From: Coprobacillus sp.
GTDB lineage: Bacteria; Bacillota_I; Bacilli_A; RFN20; CAG-826
DNA length: 34,372 nucleotides
Reading direction: 5' to 3'
Assembly (NCBI GenBank): GCA_021203815.1
Contig: JAJQAL010000008.1
Coordinates: forward strand, 1-34,372
Both the position numbers and the translations under genes were made by a program. Numbering within the stretch: position 1 is the stretch's first letter; each line of letters opens with the position of its first letter. Of this stretch, positions 21,501 through 30,091 are shown one piece after another. The notes beneath the pieces were generated by a model. It was not told the DNA's origin and did not search any database. It saw only the letters and a program-made list of their open reading frames with translations.

Positions 21501-22193
21501 ATGAATATCGTTTCTATGATAAAACTATCCCTCGTGGATTATCCTGATAAGCTCTCCTGCGTTCTATTTACTCAGGGGTGTAATTTCGTCTGCCCCTTTT
21601 GTCATAATAAAGATTTAGTGCTCCCTGGCCCCCGTCTCCCAAGTCTATCTCACGATGAAATCTTTGATTTTTTAAAGGCGAGAATCGGGAAACTTGACGC
21701 AGTAGTTATTACCGGCGGAGAGCCCACGCTTGATAAAGACCTAATACCCTTCATAAAAGAGATAAAAGCACTCGGTTATCTTGTAAAACTCGACAGTAAC
21801 GGCACCAATCCTTCAGTTTTGAAAAATCTTATCGATAATCACCTCGTTGATTATGTAGCGATGGATATAAAAAATTCTCCCGCAAAATACGCCCTAACTG
21901 CGGGGTTATCAAGTGTTGACCTCTCTCCTATAAAAGAGAGCATTTCCCTTCTTATTAACTCCGATATCGATTACGAATTCCGTATGACGACGATTGATGA
22001 GTTTCACTCGGCTGAGGATATGGACGAGATTGGTGAGCTTATTAAAGGAGCAAAGCGCTTCTATTTTCAAAAGTATGTCGACTCCCCTAACTGCATCGTC
22101 GGCGGCTATCACTCAGTGGATGAAAAAAAGATAAGAGAATTCGCTCTTATCTTATCTAAGTATGTTAGCGAAGTAAATCTTCGCGGCTACTAA
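21501..22193 (+). CDS. nrdG: Anaerobic ribonucleotide reductase activating protein (radical SAM)
   Basis: 230 residues. It uses a [4Fe-4S] cluster and S-adenosylmethionine to put the glycyl radical on NrdD. The cluster motif is GCNFVCPFC (Cys27, Cys31, Cys34), spacing CX3CX2C, followed by the ITGGEPTLD SAM-binding strand (about 74-82) and DSNGTNPSVLKNL. At 230 residues it is longer than the ~155-residue NrdG of E. coli and matches the longer Firmicutes activase form. It is convergent with nrdD, and the two stop codons share CTAA (22190-22193). Confidence 0.9.
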   Translation: MNIVSMIKLSLVDYPDKLSCVLFTQGCNFVCPFCHNKDLVLPGPRLPSLSHDEIFDFLKARIGKLDAVVITGGEPTLDKDLIPFIKEIKALGYLVKLDSNGTNPSVLKNLIDNHLVDYVAMDIKNSPAKYALTAGLSSVDLSPIKESISLLINSDIDYEFRMTTIDEFHSAEDMDEIGELIKGAKRFYFQKYVDSPNCIVGGYHSVDEKKIREFALILSKYVSEVNLRGY

Positions 22194-24571
22194 TTGAGAT
22201 TCATTTTCCTTTCATCAAGATATTTTCTAATATTACTTGGATTATTATAAATAGTTGTGTTCCCGTTTTCTTTTACCACTAGGGTTGGAGCGCTCTTTAT
22301 GTTAAAGGATTTAGTGAGCTCGGCGTTTTCCTCGGCGTCGACGTTTTCATATTCAAGTCCTTCTTCCTCAAGCATCTCTTTCGCCATGCGGCATTTTGGG
22401 CAGGTCTTTGTAGTGAAAAGAATTATCTGCTCGTCATCGATAAGCTCGGAGTAGGAACCCGGTTTCTCTTCTTTTATGATATCACGGGGCTTAAGAACGC
22501 TTGTTTCTATCACATATTCTTTTCTATTTCTAAACTCTTCCGCTTTTCCGGCGTTCCAGTTTGAGACTGGTCTATAGTAGCCGGTTATTCTTGAGTAGAC
22601 CTCAGTCCTTTCGTGACAGATTGGGCACTCATAGACCTCTCCTGTAATATATCCATGGTGATGACAGACTGAATATGTTGGAGAAATCGTATAGTAAGGG
22701 AGACGGTAGTTCTCCGCAATCTTTTTAACTAGGTTCATACAGGACTTCCAGTCAGGCATCTTCTCTCCAAGGAAGACGTGGAAGACAGTTCCTGAGGTAT
22801 ATAGAGTCTGTAGTTCATCTTGAATATCTAAAGCACTAAAGACGTCATCGGTATAGGAGACAGGAAGATGAGAGGAATTAGTGTAGTAAGGCGTATGATC
22901 AGCGTCACTAGCGGTAATGATTCCAGGATATTTCTCTTTATCGTGTTTAGCGAGTCTATAAGCGGTCGATTCCGCGGGTGTGGCCTCTAGATTATAGAGG
23001 TCTCCATACATCTCCTGATAATCTGAGAGTTTATTTCTCATAAAGTTAAGGACTTCTTTAGTGAATTTCTGTCCTCTTGGGTCAGAAAGATCACATCTAA
23101 GCCATCTCGCGTTAAGGCAGCACTCATTCATTCCTACGAGGCCAATCGTTGAGAAGTGGTTTTCAAATGAGCCGAGATATTTCTTCGTATATGGGTATAG
23201 ACCCTCATCTAATAGTTTAGTAATGACATTACGTTTAATCTTAAGAGATCTCGCCGCGACATTCATAAGTTTCTCGAGTCGGTTATAGAAATCTTTTTCG
23301 TCTGTTGATAAATAAGCAAGACGGGGCATATTAAGAGTAACCACACCGACGCTACCAGTGGATTCTCCGCTTCCAAAGAAGCCGCCTGACTTTCTTCTTA
23401 GCTCCCTTAGATCGAGCCTAAGACGGCAGCACATACTTCTCACATCGCTTGGCTCCATATCGGAATTAATGTAGTTAGAGAAGTATGGGGTTCCGTATTT
23501 AGCGGTCATCTCAAATAGGAGTCTATTATTTTCCGTTTCTGACCAATCAAAATCTTTAGTAATAGAGTATGTTGGAATTGGATACTGGAAGCCTCTTCCA
23601 TCGCTATCGCCTTCAATCATAATCTCAATGAAGGCTTTATTAATCATGGCCATTTCTTTCGTGCAGTCTTTATACTTGAAGTCCATTTCTTTCCCGCCGA
23701 CAATCGCTGGAAGCTCCGCCATATCATCAGGGACTACCCAGTCAAGGGTGATATTAGTAAATGGAGCCTGTGTTCCCCATCTTGATGGAGTGTTAACTCC
23801 ATAGACGAAGGACTGAATGCACTGCTTGACTTCGTCATAAGAGAGATTATCCACTTTAACAAAGGGAGCGAGATAAGTATCAAAAGAGGAGAAGGCCTGC
23901 GCGCCCGCCCACTCATTTTGCATAATGCCAAGGAAGTTCACCATTTGGTTACAAAGGGTTGAAAGATGTTTAGCGGGGCAAGAGGTAATCTTTCCTTCAA
24001 TGCCTCCTAGTCCTTCGACAAGAAGTTGACGGAGACTCCATCCCGCGCAGTAACCGGTAAGCATAGAGAGGTCGTGGAGATGAAGGTCACAGTTTTTATG
24101 AGCGTTAGCGATTTCTGGGTCATAAACTTCACTAAGCCAGTAGTTAGCGGTAATCGCTCCGGAGTTTGATAAAATAAGTCCTCCGACGGAGTATGTCACT
24201 GTGGAGTTTTCTTTTACTCTCCAGTCATTATTCTTTAAATAATTATCGACGGTTTTCTTATAGTCGAGATCGCTTGATCTCATATCGCGGAGAGACTCGT
24301 GCTGTCTTCTATAAACCATATATGATTTACAGACATCGGTGTAACCGGTCTCTAATAAAACGTTTTCTACAGAGTCCTGGATAGTTTCAACATCAATGAT
24401 GTTTTCCTTAACCTTATTATTAAAGTCAGAAGTCACTTTTAAAGCGAGAGTGGTAATAACCTCCTCGGTATAAACCTTGTGCTCGGCGATAAAGGCTTTG
24501 CGCATGGCATTCTCGATTTTCACTAAATCAAAGTCGACAATAGAGCCGTCTCTTTTTCTGACTTGTAACAT
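22190..24571 (-). CDS. nrdD: Class III anaerobic ribonucleotide reductase with C-terminal redoxin domain
   Basis: 793 residues. It reduces ribonucleoside triphosphates to deoxy forms without oxygen. An N-terminal ATP-cone is at about 1-95. The catalytic core includes HDLSMLTGYCAGWSLRQLL, GGFFGSGESTGSVGVVTLNMP and STIGLVGMNECC. The C-terminal zinc site has Cys636, Cys649 and Cys652, and the glycyl-radical loop is RITGYYRP (Gly at about 664). Residues about 712-793 form an extra glutaredoxin/NrdH-like domain with TKTCPKC (Cys724 and Cys727), IKSAPTLVV and a terminal helix. Such a domain could supply electrons directly. A GGGGG stretch 7 bases before the ATG is the likely ribosome binding site. 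Confidence 0.95.
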   Translation of the reverse strand: MLQVRKRDGSIVDFDLVKIENAMRKAFIAEHKVYTEEVITTLALKVTSDFNNKVKENIIDVETIQDSVENVLLETGYTDVCKSYMVYRRQHESLRDMRSSDLDYKKTVDNYLKNNDWRVKENSTVTYSVGGLILSNSGAITANYWLSEVYDPEIANAHKNCDLHLHDLSMLTGYCAGWSLRQLLVEGLGGIEGKITSCPAKHLSTLCNQMVNFLGIMQNEWAGAQAFSSFDTYLAPFVKVDNLSYDEVKQCIQSFVYGVNTPSRWGTQAPFTNITLDWVVPDDMAELPAIVGGKEMDFKYKDCTKEMAMINKAFIEIMIEGDSDGRGFQYPIPTYSITKDFDWSETENNRLLFEMTAKYGTPYFSNYINSDMEPSDVRSMCCRLRLDLRELRRKSGGFFGSGESTGSVGVVTLNMPRLAYLSTDEKDFYNRLEKLMNVAARSLKIKRNVITKLLDEGLYPYTKKYLGSFENHFSTIGLVGMNECCLNARWLRCDLSDPRGQKFTKEVLNFMRNKLSDYQEMYGDLYNLEATPAESTAYRLAKHDKEKYPGIITASDADHTPYYTNSSHLPVSYTDDVFSALDIQDELQTLYTSGTVFHVFLGEKMPDWKSCMNLVKKIAENYRLPYYTISPTYSVCHHHGYITGEVYECPICHERTEVYSRITGYYRPVSNWNAGKAEEFRNRKEYVIETSVLKPRDIIKEEKPGSYSELIDDEQIILFTTKTCPKCRMAKEMLEEEGLEYENVDAEENAELTKSFNIKSAPTLVVKENGNTTIYNNPSNIRKYLDERKMNLN

Positions 24572-24820
24572 GATTATACCCCCATATAGTTAAAGGCCAC
24601 TTTTTCGTGATATAATACCTCTAACTCGTGTTAGTGTCTTATATGTTATCTAAAAAAGAAAATAAAATAAATAGAAAAATTAAGATATAAAAAAATTTTT
24701 TGACAGTGTATAAATATTGCTATTTTTTGCTTTATTTATCTATGTAAACTAATGTAGGTAAAAAGAAAAAAAGTGAGCATTTTATTAAATAAATTTAATA
24801 ATAAAGATTATAATAAACGT
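24572..24820. other. Divergent regulatory region between nrdD and spx
   Basis: 249 AT-rich bases. Toward nrdD, GGTATTATATC (minus, near 24611-24619) offers a -10, close to a small inverted repeat CTAAC-TCGT-GTTAG (24621-24634). A consensus TTGACA (24700-24705) faces spx but has no good -10 at 16-18 bases. TATAAT at 24809-24814 directly precedes the spx ATG. I see no NrdR-box pair I could defend and no riboswitch. Confidence 0.4.
24809..24814 (+). promoter_or_regulatory. -10 element of spx, 6 bases before its ATG
   Basis: TATAAT followed by AAACGT and ATG (24821). There is no ribosome binding site and no convincing -35. It fits the leaderless pattern seen at other genes. Confidence 0.45.
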
Positions 24821-25279
24821 ATGATTAAAATCTATACCACCCCATCATGCTCATCCTGCCGTAAGGTTAGAGAATGGCTCAAAGAACAAGATATTCCCTT
24901 CGAAGAGAAGAATATTTTTAAAAGTGTTCTCTCCGAAAAAGAGCTCACCGAAATCCTCTCTTTAACGGAAAACGGGACCGATGATATTATTTCGAAAAGA
25001 AGTAGGGTAATAAGAGAAAATAATATCGATATCGACTCAATGTCCGTAAAAGAACTCATAAAATTTATTAAAGAAAATCCCTCGTGTCTAAAAAGGCCCA
25101 TTATCGTCGATGATAATAAATTTCAGGTTGGCTATAACCCTGATGATATTACCGCTTTTCTTGATAGAGCCAAAAAAGTGGCCATCTGGGAATGCCAGAA
25201 AGGCCTATGCGAGGAGTGCGAAGACTGCGACGCTTGTCTATTTGAAGATTTAATCGAGGGCGAAGAAAAAAGCGATTAA
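24821..25279 (+). CDS. spx: Spx/ArsC-family protein
   Basis: 152 residues. Spx proteins bind the RNA polymerase alpha subunit and redirect transcription under thiol stress. The start is ATG 24821 because family members begin at this strand (MIKIYTTPSCSSCRKVREWL). The in-frame GTG at 24773 would add 16 unlike residues. The redox CxxC is Cys10-Ser-Ser-Cys13, and the LKRPIIVDDNKFQVGYNPDDI segment matches the ArsC/Spx fold. The C-terminus is unusually long and carries a cluster of Cys (ECQKGLCEECEDCDAC), which might bind metal. It shares TTAA at the stop with the convergent CYTH gene. Confidence 0.85.
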   Translation: MIKIYTTPSCSSCRKVREWLKEQDIPFEEKNIFKSVLSEKELTEILSLTENGTDDIISKRSRVIRENNIDIDSMSVKELIKFIKENPSCLKRPIIVDDNKFQVGYNPDDITAFLDRAKKVAIWECQKGLCEECEDCDACLFEDLIEGEEKSD

Positions 25280-25854
25280 GAATGAACCGCTCTTAAATAT
25301 TTAGATTTATAGTGTTTACTTATCTTGAAGTGATATTCTCCCGCAAGTTTTTCTAGCGTCTCACTCGCTAGCTCGGGGCTAATGGCCTCAACTTCGAGAT
25401 CATAATCGCTTTTTTCATTATATTTATTAGAGTCGAGGATAATCTTATAGTCCTCTTTTATAATCTCGAGTCTTTTGGTCTCCATCTCTCCCACTTTAAT
25501 AAAGGTGAGTTTATTAAGTCCCGCTTCGCTTAGGGCGCTACTTACATCACCAGGAGGGAGAATATGTCCGTTTACGAGTAAAGAAAAATCAGTTTCACTG
25601 ATGATATCGGTAACTTCGATATTCTCAGTTTCACTGACGCGTTTTTTTAGAGTTAATTCGATGGTGTTTTTACAGTTTCTGACGCGGAGGAAACAGCCAT
25701 TTTCCTCAAGTGTATATTGACTATCGTCAATATAATAATTAACTACATCGAAGAACTCTTGATGGGAATCGTTTCTTAAAAAAGAAGCGGTTATATTAAT
25801 ATATTGCTGCTCGGTTAGAAAAGTTCTAGTTTCTATTTCTTTCGCCTCAGGCAT
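25276..25854 (-). CDS. CYTH-domain protein (inorganic triphosphatase / adenylate cyclase fold)
   Basis: 192 residues. CYTH proteins form a beta-tunnel that binds triphosphates with divalent metal. The N-terminal EIETRTFL takes the place of the ExExK signature, with Lys replaced by Arg. FLRVRNCK, ELTLKKR, KRLEIIKEDYKIILDSN and SDYDLEVEA supply the alternating charged strands of the tunnel. It resembles the YjbK-type proteins of Firmicutes, often encoded near spx and nadK, as here. It is convergent with spx (4 bp overlap) and divergent from nadK. The promoter reads TTGATT-17-TAATAT, 6 bases before ATG, so the mRNA is predicted leaderless. Confidence 0.85.
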   Translation of the reverse strand: MPEAKEIETRTFLTEQQYINITASFLRNDSHQEFFDVVNYYIDDSQYTLEENGCFLRVRNCKNTIELTLKKRVSETENIEVTDIISETDFSLLVNGHILPPGDVSSALSEAGLNKLTFIKVGEMETKRLEIIKEDYKIILDSNKYNEKSDYDLEVEAISPELASETLEKLAGEYHFKISKHYKSKYLRAVHS

Positions 25855-25860
25855 GCTGAT

Positions 25861-25889
25861 ATATTACTCCCCTATTAAGTAAAAATCAA
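25861..25889 (-). promoter_or_regulatory. Promoter of the CYTH gene
   Basis: On the minus strand TTGATT (25884-25889), a 17-base spacer, TAATAT (25861-25866) and 6 bases to the ATG at 25854. Confidence 0.5.
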
Positions 25890-25941
25890 CCCCCAACCCC
25901 TTTAAGCGGTCCTCCTCCTTTATTTATTATTTAATTACATA

Positions 25942-25947
25942 TATAAT
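25942..25947 (+). promoter_or_regulatory. -10 element of nadK, 6 bases before its ATG
   Basis: TATAAT followed by TAAAGC and ATG (25954). There is no ribosome binding site, so a leaderless mRNA is predicted. Confidence 0.5.
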
Positions 25948-25953
25948 TAAAGC

Positions 25954-26763
25954 ATGACCTTTTCCCTATTTGAAACTAGTCTTGATACCGATAATAAAAA
26001 GATAAAAGACGCGCTTGAATGCCTTTTAGAAGCGGGGTTAGTTTATGATGAAGAAAACCCCGATATCATCCTCTTTTTTGGAGGGGATGGAACCTTCCTT
26101 AGATGTGTTCAGGCTAATTTAAATAGACTAAATAGTATTTATCTACTCGGTATCGCTATGGGTGGAACCTGCTTCTACTATGACTACGATATCGATCACG
26201 TTGCCACCCTAGTAAAAGATTTACTTGGTGAAGAATGTTTCTATATAAATCTCCCCCTACTAAAACTCGAGGTTATGAGTAAAGGGGAATCCTCAATGCA
26301 TTACGCCGTTAATGATATTCGTATTATGAGCGAAGAAAAAACGATTAAAGCTCATATCGCTATTGGCTATGATGAACTCGAGTATTACCGCGGTAGTGGA
26401 CTCTGTTTTGCGACGCCCTCTGGTTCCACTGGGTTTAATAAGTCCATTGGAGGGGCGATTCTTGACGAATCGATACCGGGCTTTACGATGAGTGAAATTG
26501 CTCCGATGAATAACTATATGGTCAGTTCACTTCGTAGCCCCTTAGTTTTAAGAAAAGATAAAAATGTGGACGTTATCTTTGAAAAGTGTCCGCCTTTTAA
26601 AATCCTATATGATAATAACGTGATAGATGGAGAAGGGATAGAGGCTCTGACCGTGACCTTATCGACGAAAAAGGTTCGTCTTGCTCGTTCTCCTCGCTAC
26701 TCATTTGGAGAGCATATTAGTAGTCTATTACTAAAGGAAGGTGATGATGGAGGAGATTACTAG
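25954..26763 (+). CDS. nadK: NAD kinase
   Basis: 269 residues. It phosphorylates NAD to NADP, using ATP or polyphosphate. The GGDGTFLR motif is at 43-50, the NDIRIM strand near 119-124, and the substrate loop FATPSGSTGFNKSIGGAI near 151-168. The length is typical of Firmicutes PpnK. Its last 17 bases overlap the following EIIB-like gene, indicating an operon of two. The neighbours spx and CYTH form a grouping familiar from Firmicutes. Confidence 0.93.
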   Translation: MTFSLFETSLDTDNKKIKDALECLLEAGLVYDEENPDIILFFGGDGTFLRCVQANLNRLNSIYLLGIAMGGTCFYYDYDIDHVATLVKDLLGEECFYINLPLLKLEVMSKGESSMHYAVNDIRIMSEEKTIKAHIAIGYDELEYYRGSGLCFATPSGSTGFNKSIGGAILDESIPGFTMSEIAPMNNYMVSSLRSPLVLRKDKNVDVIFEKCPPFKILYDNNVIDGEGIEALTVTLSTKKVRLARSPRYSFGEHISSLLLKEGDDGGDY

Positions 26764-27133
26764 CTTCTTTGCCGACTACTGGTATATCCTTCTCGGCGCT
26801 GGAATATTAGTTATAATCGCGGCGATTGCCATTGTTTTAGGTTTAACTAGACATAGAGCGAAGCAGAGTAGTGTGGCCATCTCTGAAAGTGACTATATCC
26901 TTAATTTTGTCGAGGGACTTGGCGGAGCGGAAAATATCGCCTCGGTTGCCATCGACGGAAAAAAACTAGTCGTTGGACTAGTCAATTTCCAGATTTATGA
27001 TAAGTCGCTTCTTGCGGCGCTCGGGGTTACTAAAACTTCTTTGGATAAACATATGCTTACGATTACTATGGAAAGAGATCCTAAAAAGATTGCGGATCTC
27101 CTCTCTCCATATATTCAGGGTGAATTAAATTAA
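26747..27133 (+). CDS. Membrane-anchored PTS EIIB-like protein without the active-site cysteine
   Basis: 128 residues (ATG at 26744 or 26747; the ribosome binding site AAGGAAGG at 26734-26741 favours 26747). A single N-terminal helix (about 12-37) is followed by a domain reading LNFVEGLGGAENIASVAIDG, then LLAALGVTKTSL, which follows the glucose-type EIIB fold (ALGGxxNI, C-x-TRLR, LGAxGV). The position of the phosphorylated Cys in the CxTRLR strand reads S-V-A-I with no cysteine in the domain, so it cannot carry phosphate as EIIB does. It is coupled to nadK and convergent with maf (9 bp overlap). A structural or sensing role is inference. Confidence 0.65.
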   Translation: MEEITSFFADYWYILLGAGILVIIAAIAIVLGLTRHRAKQSSVAISESDYILNFVEGLGGAENIASVAIDGKKLVVGLVNFQIYDKSLLAALGVTKTSLDKHMLTITMERDPKKIADLLSPYIQGELN

Positions 27134-27721
27134 AAAGTCGGGATTTATTTCTAGTTTAACGCAGAAACTAAATAAATCTTTTTTTATTTCGCTAAGCGGG
27201 AAACCCATAATATTAGTGAATGAACCCGAAAACTCTTCAATAAGGGGATATTCTTTACTGCTATCCTGAATTCCATACGCTCCCGCTTTATCGTAAGGAT
27301 GAAATTCATTTAGATATTTTTCGATTAATTCATCATCTAATTTATTAAATTTAACATAGGAATGAACGTGATTTTGAAGTTTTTTACCTTGATATTGAAG
27401 ACAGTATGCGGTGATTACTTCATGAGTCTTTCCCGATTCTTTTCGTAATATATTTGCTGCATCAGAATAATCCACTGGTTTCCCTATTATTTCTCCATCA
27501 AGCACCACAATTGTGTCACAAGCAACAACTAAACTATCCGGATGCTTATCTATGCATGCCTTAGCTTTTTCACTAGCAAGCTCTGTTACGCATTCAAGAG
27601 GCGCTAGTGACTTCGCTCCACTTTCATCAATGTCCTCTCCTTCCGCTAAAAAAGAAGAGCATATTTCTTTAAATAGCTCTCTTCTTCTAGGGGAATTAGA
27701 TGCGAGGATTACATTAGTCAT
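27125..27721 (-). CDS. maf: Maf-family nucleotide pyrophosphatase
   Basis: 198 residues. Maf proteins hydrolyse non-canonical or pyrimidine nucleoside triphosphates and are tied to cell-division arrest. The N-terminal phosphate loop LASNSPRRRELF (6-17), the catalytic segment CDTIVVLDGEIIGKP (about 69-83), and the AGAYGIQDSS segment are diagnostic. The subfamily is uncertain. It starts inside the end of the RNase J gene (8 bp overlap), so it is the distal gene of the rnj-maf unit. Confidence 0.92.
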   Translation of the reverse strand: MTNVILASNSPRRRELFKEICSSFLAEGEDIDESGAKSLAPLECVTELASEKAKACIDKHPDSLVVACDTIVVLDGEIIGKPVDYSDAANILRKESGKTHEVITAYCLQYQGKKLQNHVHSYVKFNKLDDELIEKYLNEFHPYDKAGAYGIQDSSKEYPLIEEFSGSFTNIMGFPLSEIKKDLFSFCVKLEINPDFLI

Positions 27722-29390
27722 CGTTTTTACTCATAATAATAGGAATTACCATTGGGGAACGATGGGTCTTCCTATAGATATATTCACTCGCGACATATTT
27801 CATTTCTGATTTAAGCTCGGAGAAATTAGTCTTTCTGCTAAGGAGCTCTCTTACTTTCTTTTCGACGAGGTCTCGACATTCATTCATATCTTTTGTTTTT
27901 GTGGAGAACATGAGGCCTTTTGAGCTAAGAACAGGTGGGACAATAAGTTCATTTGTTTTTGGATCAATTGCAATCGCAATGGATAGCATTCCTTCTTCAG
28001 TAAGCACTTTTCTATCATTAATCACCGTTTCCGCTAAACCATTGATATCACTTCCATCGATATAGGTATTTCCATGTTCAACGCTATAACCTCTTGTTAC
28101 TTTATGGTTTTTAAGCTCTAAGACATCCCCATTATCGCAGATAAAGGTATTTTCATAGGGCACTCCAACGGTCGCAGCGAGTTCCGCATGCGTCTTAAGC
28201 ATTCTATACTCTCCGTGGACCGGCATGAAATAGCGGGGTTTAAGGAGTTTTAAGACGAGTCTTAACTCTTGTTTTCCTGGGTGACCAGAGGAGTGAATAT
28301 CGCTAAGAATTGAATTAGTGATGACACTAGCGCCGCTTCTTGTGAGAGTATTAACGACCTTATCGATTAGAACTCCATTTCCAGGAATAGCGGAGCTAGA
28401 GAAGATCACTGTGTCGCCTGGAATAATCTTTACGTCTTTATTCTCTCCGTTTGCAATCCTTGAAAGAGCGGACATACTTTCTCCCTGACTTCCCGTGCAG
28501 AGTAGAACGGTTTCATAAGGCTTATACTGCTTAAGCTCTTCAGGCTGGATAAGGCAGTCATCTTTAATATGAATATAACCAAAATTACGGGAGATTTGCA
28601 CAGCATTTTCCATGCTTCTTCCTAAAATGCAGACTTTTTTATTTCTGTCATTAGCGACTGAAACAATTTGTTGAATTCGCGAAATATTAGAGGCGAATGT
28701 CGCGACTATTAATCTTCCTGACGCGTTATCGAAGATTTCCTGAATCGATGCGAGGACATTTTTTTCTGAAGGAGTGTATCCTTCTGACTCCGCATTTGTG
28801 GAGTCGCTTAAAACTAAATCGACACCCTCCGTTCCTAGTCTAGCCATCGTCCCTAAATCGATATCTCTTCCGATTGGAGTGAGGTCCACTTTAAAGTCAC
28901 CAGTGGTAACGATTCTTCCTTCATTCGTATCGATACAGATTCCAAAGGAATCAGGGATGGAGTGGGTCACTCTAAAGAAAGTCACATGGAAGGCATCTAT
29001 ATCGAGAATAGTATTTTCATCATATTCGATAATATTTACCGAAGTGGTCACTTTAAAATCTTCAAGTTTCTGCCTAATCATCGCCGCGGCAAGTCTAGGC
29101 GCATATATCACTGGTATCTTAACCGACTGCACTAAAAAGGGAATAGAACCGATATGATCTTCGTGTCCATGGGTAATAAGAAGGGCTCTAATCTTACTTC
29201 TATTATTTTTTAAGTGAGAGAAATCAGGAATAATATAATCCACTCCTGGATAATCAGTTCCAGGGAATCTCACTCCGGAGTCGATGATTAAAATTGACTC
29301 ATCAGTCTCGAGGCAGTACATGTTCTTACCGACTTCCCCAAGGCCTCCAAGCGCATAAATAGAAATGGGCGACGAAGCACTTTTAACCAT
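27714..29390 (-). CDS. rnjA: Ribonuclease J
   Basis: 558 residues. It is an endoribonuclease and 5'-to-3' exoribonuclease central to mRNA decay in bacteria without RNase E. The metallo-beta-lactamase core starts with GGLGEVGKNM and contains the metal motif HGHEDH (74-79), SIPDSFG, TGDFKVD and, in the beta-CASP part, SGHPGKQELR and MPVHGEYR. The length and domain order (lactamase, beta-CASP, lactamase return, C-terminal domain) are those of RNase J1/J2. Which paralogue it represents cannot be told. A leader of about 70 bases with an AGGAG site precedes the ATG. Its mRNA activity would matter for the leaderless transcripts proposed here. Confidence 0.93.
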   Translation of the reverse strand: MVKSASSPISIYALGGLGEVGKNMYCLETDESILIIDSGVRFPGTDYPGVDYIIPDFSHLKNNRSKIRALLITHGHEDHIGSIPFLVQSVKIPVIYAPRLAAAMIRQKLEDFKVTTSVNIIEYDENTILDIDAFHVTFFRVTHSIPDSFGICIDTNEGRIVTTGDFKVDLTPIGRDIDLGTMARLGTEGVDLVLSDSTNAESEGYTPSEKNVLASIQEIFDNASGRLIVATFASNISRIQQIVSVANDRNKKVCILGRSMENAVQISRNFGYIHIKDDCLIQPEELKQYKPYETVLLCTGSQGESMSALSRIANGENKDVKIIPGDTVIFSSSAIPGNGVLIDKVVNTLTRSGASVITNSILSDIHSSGHPGKQELRLVLKLLKPRYFMPVHGEYRMLKTHAELAATVGVPYENTFICDNGDVLELKNHKVTRGYSVEHGNTYIDGSDINGLAETVINDRKVLTEEGMLSIAIAIDPKTNELIVPPVLSSKGLMFSTKTKDMNECRDLVEKKVRELLSRKTNFSELKSEMKYVASEYIYRKTHRSPMVIPIIMSKNDD

Positions 29391-29466
29391 AAAAAGATAT
29401 GACTCCTATAAAGATGTATAAATATATATTTTTTAAAATTATTAACTGATTAAGTTTACAAAGATT

Positions 29467-29493
29467 ATTATATCAATTTTTAAACAAAATTGA
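29467..29493 (-). promoter_or_regulatory. RNase J promoter -10 with abutting inverted repeat
   Basis: On the minus strand TATAAT (29467-29472) is immediately preceded by a perfect 8+8 bp inverted repeat, TCAATTTT and AAAATTGA with a 5-base spacer (29473-29493). It fills the -13 to -34 region where RNA polymerase binds, so it could be a repressor site. RNase J genes are often autoregulated, but through mRNA. Confidence 0.4.
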
Positions 29494-29509
29494 ATAGTTT
29501 TTTCCTTAA

Positions 29510-30055
29510 CTAAATAAGGACTTCATTTGGTCTTTGTTTATCGGGATTATTTGGGTCGATTCGGTCGTAGAATAAGACCCCATTAAGGTGATCAAATTCA
29601 TGCTGAAGGACAATCGCTTCATATCCACTAGCGTCAATTTCTACGTCCTGCTTTGAGTAAAAGTCATAGGCTTTCATCTTAATGGAGTAGTGACGGTGAG
29701 CGAGTCCAGGGTGAGGTTTATCCACGCTGAGGCATCCCTCCCCATCCTTAATGGCAATGAGTTTATCTGATTCTTCTAGTATCTCTGGATTAACAAGCTG
29801 ATAAACAACATCTTTTCCATCGAGATTAGGAATATAGATAATAAACATTCTCTTTAAGATACCAAGCTGAGGGGCGGCAAGACCCACGCCCGCTCTGATA
29901 TTATGTTTTGCGGCGTATTCTTCGTCGGTGCTTCTTTTAATATAAGAAAGCATGAACTCGATAGTTTCTTCGTCTTCTTTACTTAAAGGAAGAGAGACGG
30001 GCTCACTTACTTTTCTTAGTCTAGGGTTTGTGTCTTTAATAATGTTATATTTCAC
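29510..30055 (-). CDS. def: Peptide deformylase
   Basis: 181 residues. It removes the formyl group from the N-terminal Met of nascent proteins. All three family motifs are present: GVGLAAPQ (56-63), EGCLS (106-110, metal Cys108) and QHEFDH (151-156). The start is GTG at 30053-30055, preceded by AGGGGCA and a TAAAAT. The RSTDEEYAAKHNIRA insert and length are typical of the Gram-positive type 2 form. It is divergent from ylbF, with only 48 bases between the two GTG start codons. Confidence 0.93.
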   Translation of the reverse strand: MKYNIIKDTNPRLRKVSEPVSLPLSKEDEETIEFMLSYIKRSTDEEYAAKHNIRAGVGLAAPQLGILKRMFIIYIPNLDGKDVVYQLVNPEILEESDKLIAIKDGEGCLSVDKPHPGLAHRHYSIKMKAYDFYSKQDVEIDASGYEAIVLQHEFDHLNGVLFYDRIDPNNPDKQRPNEVLI

Positions 30056-30091
30056 TGCCCCTATATTTTATCATTAATCGCTATTAAGTGG

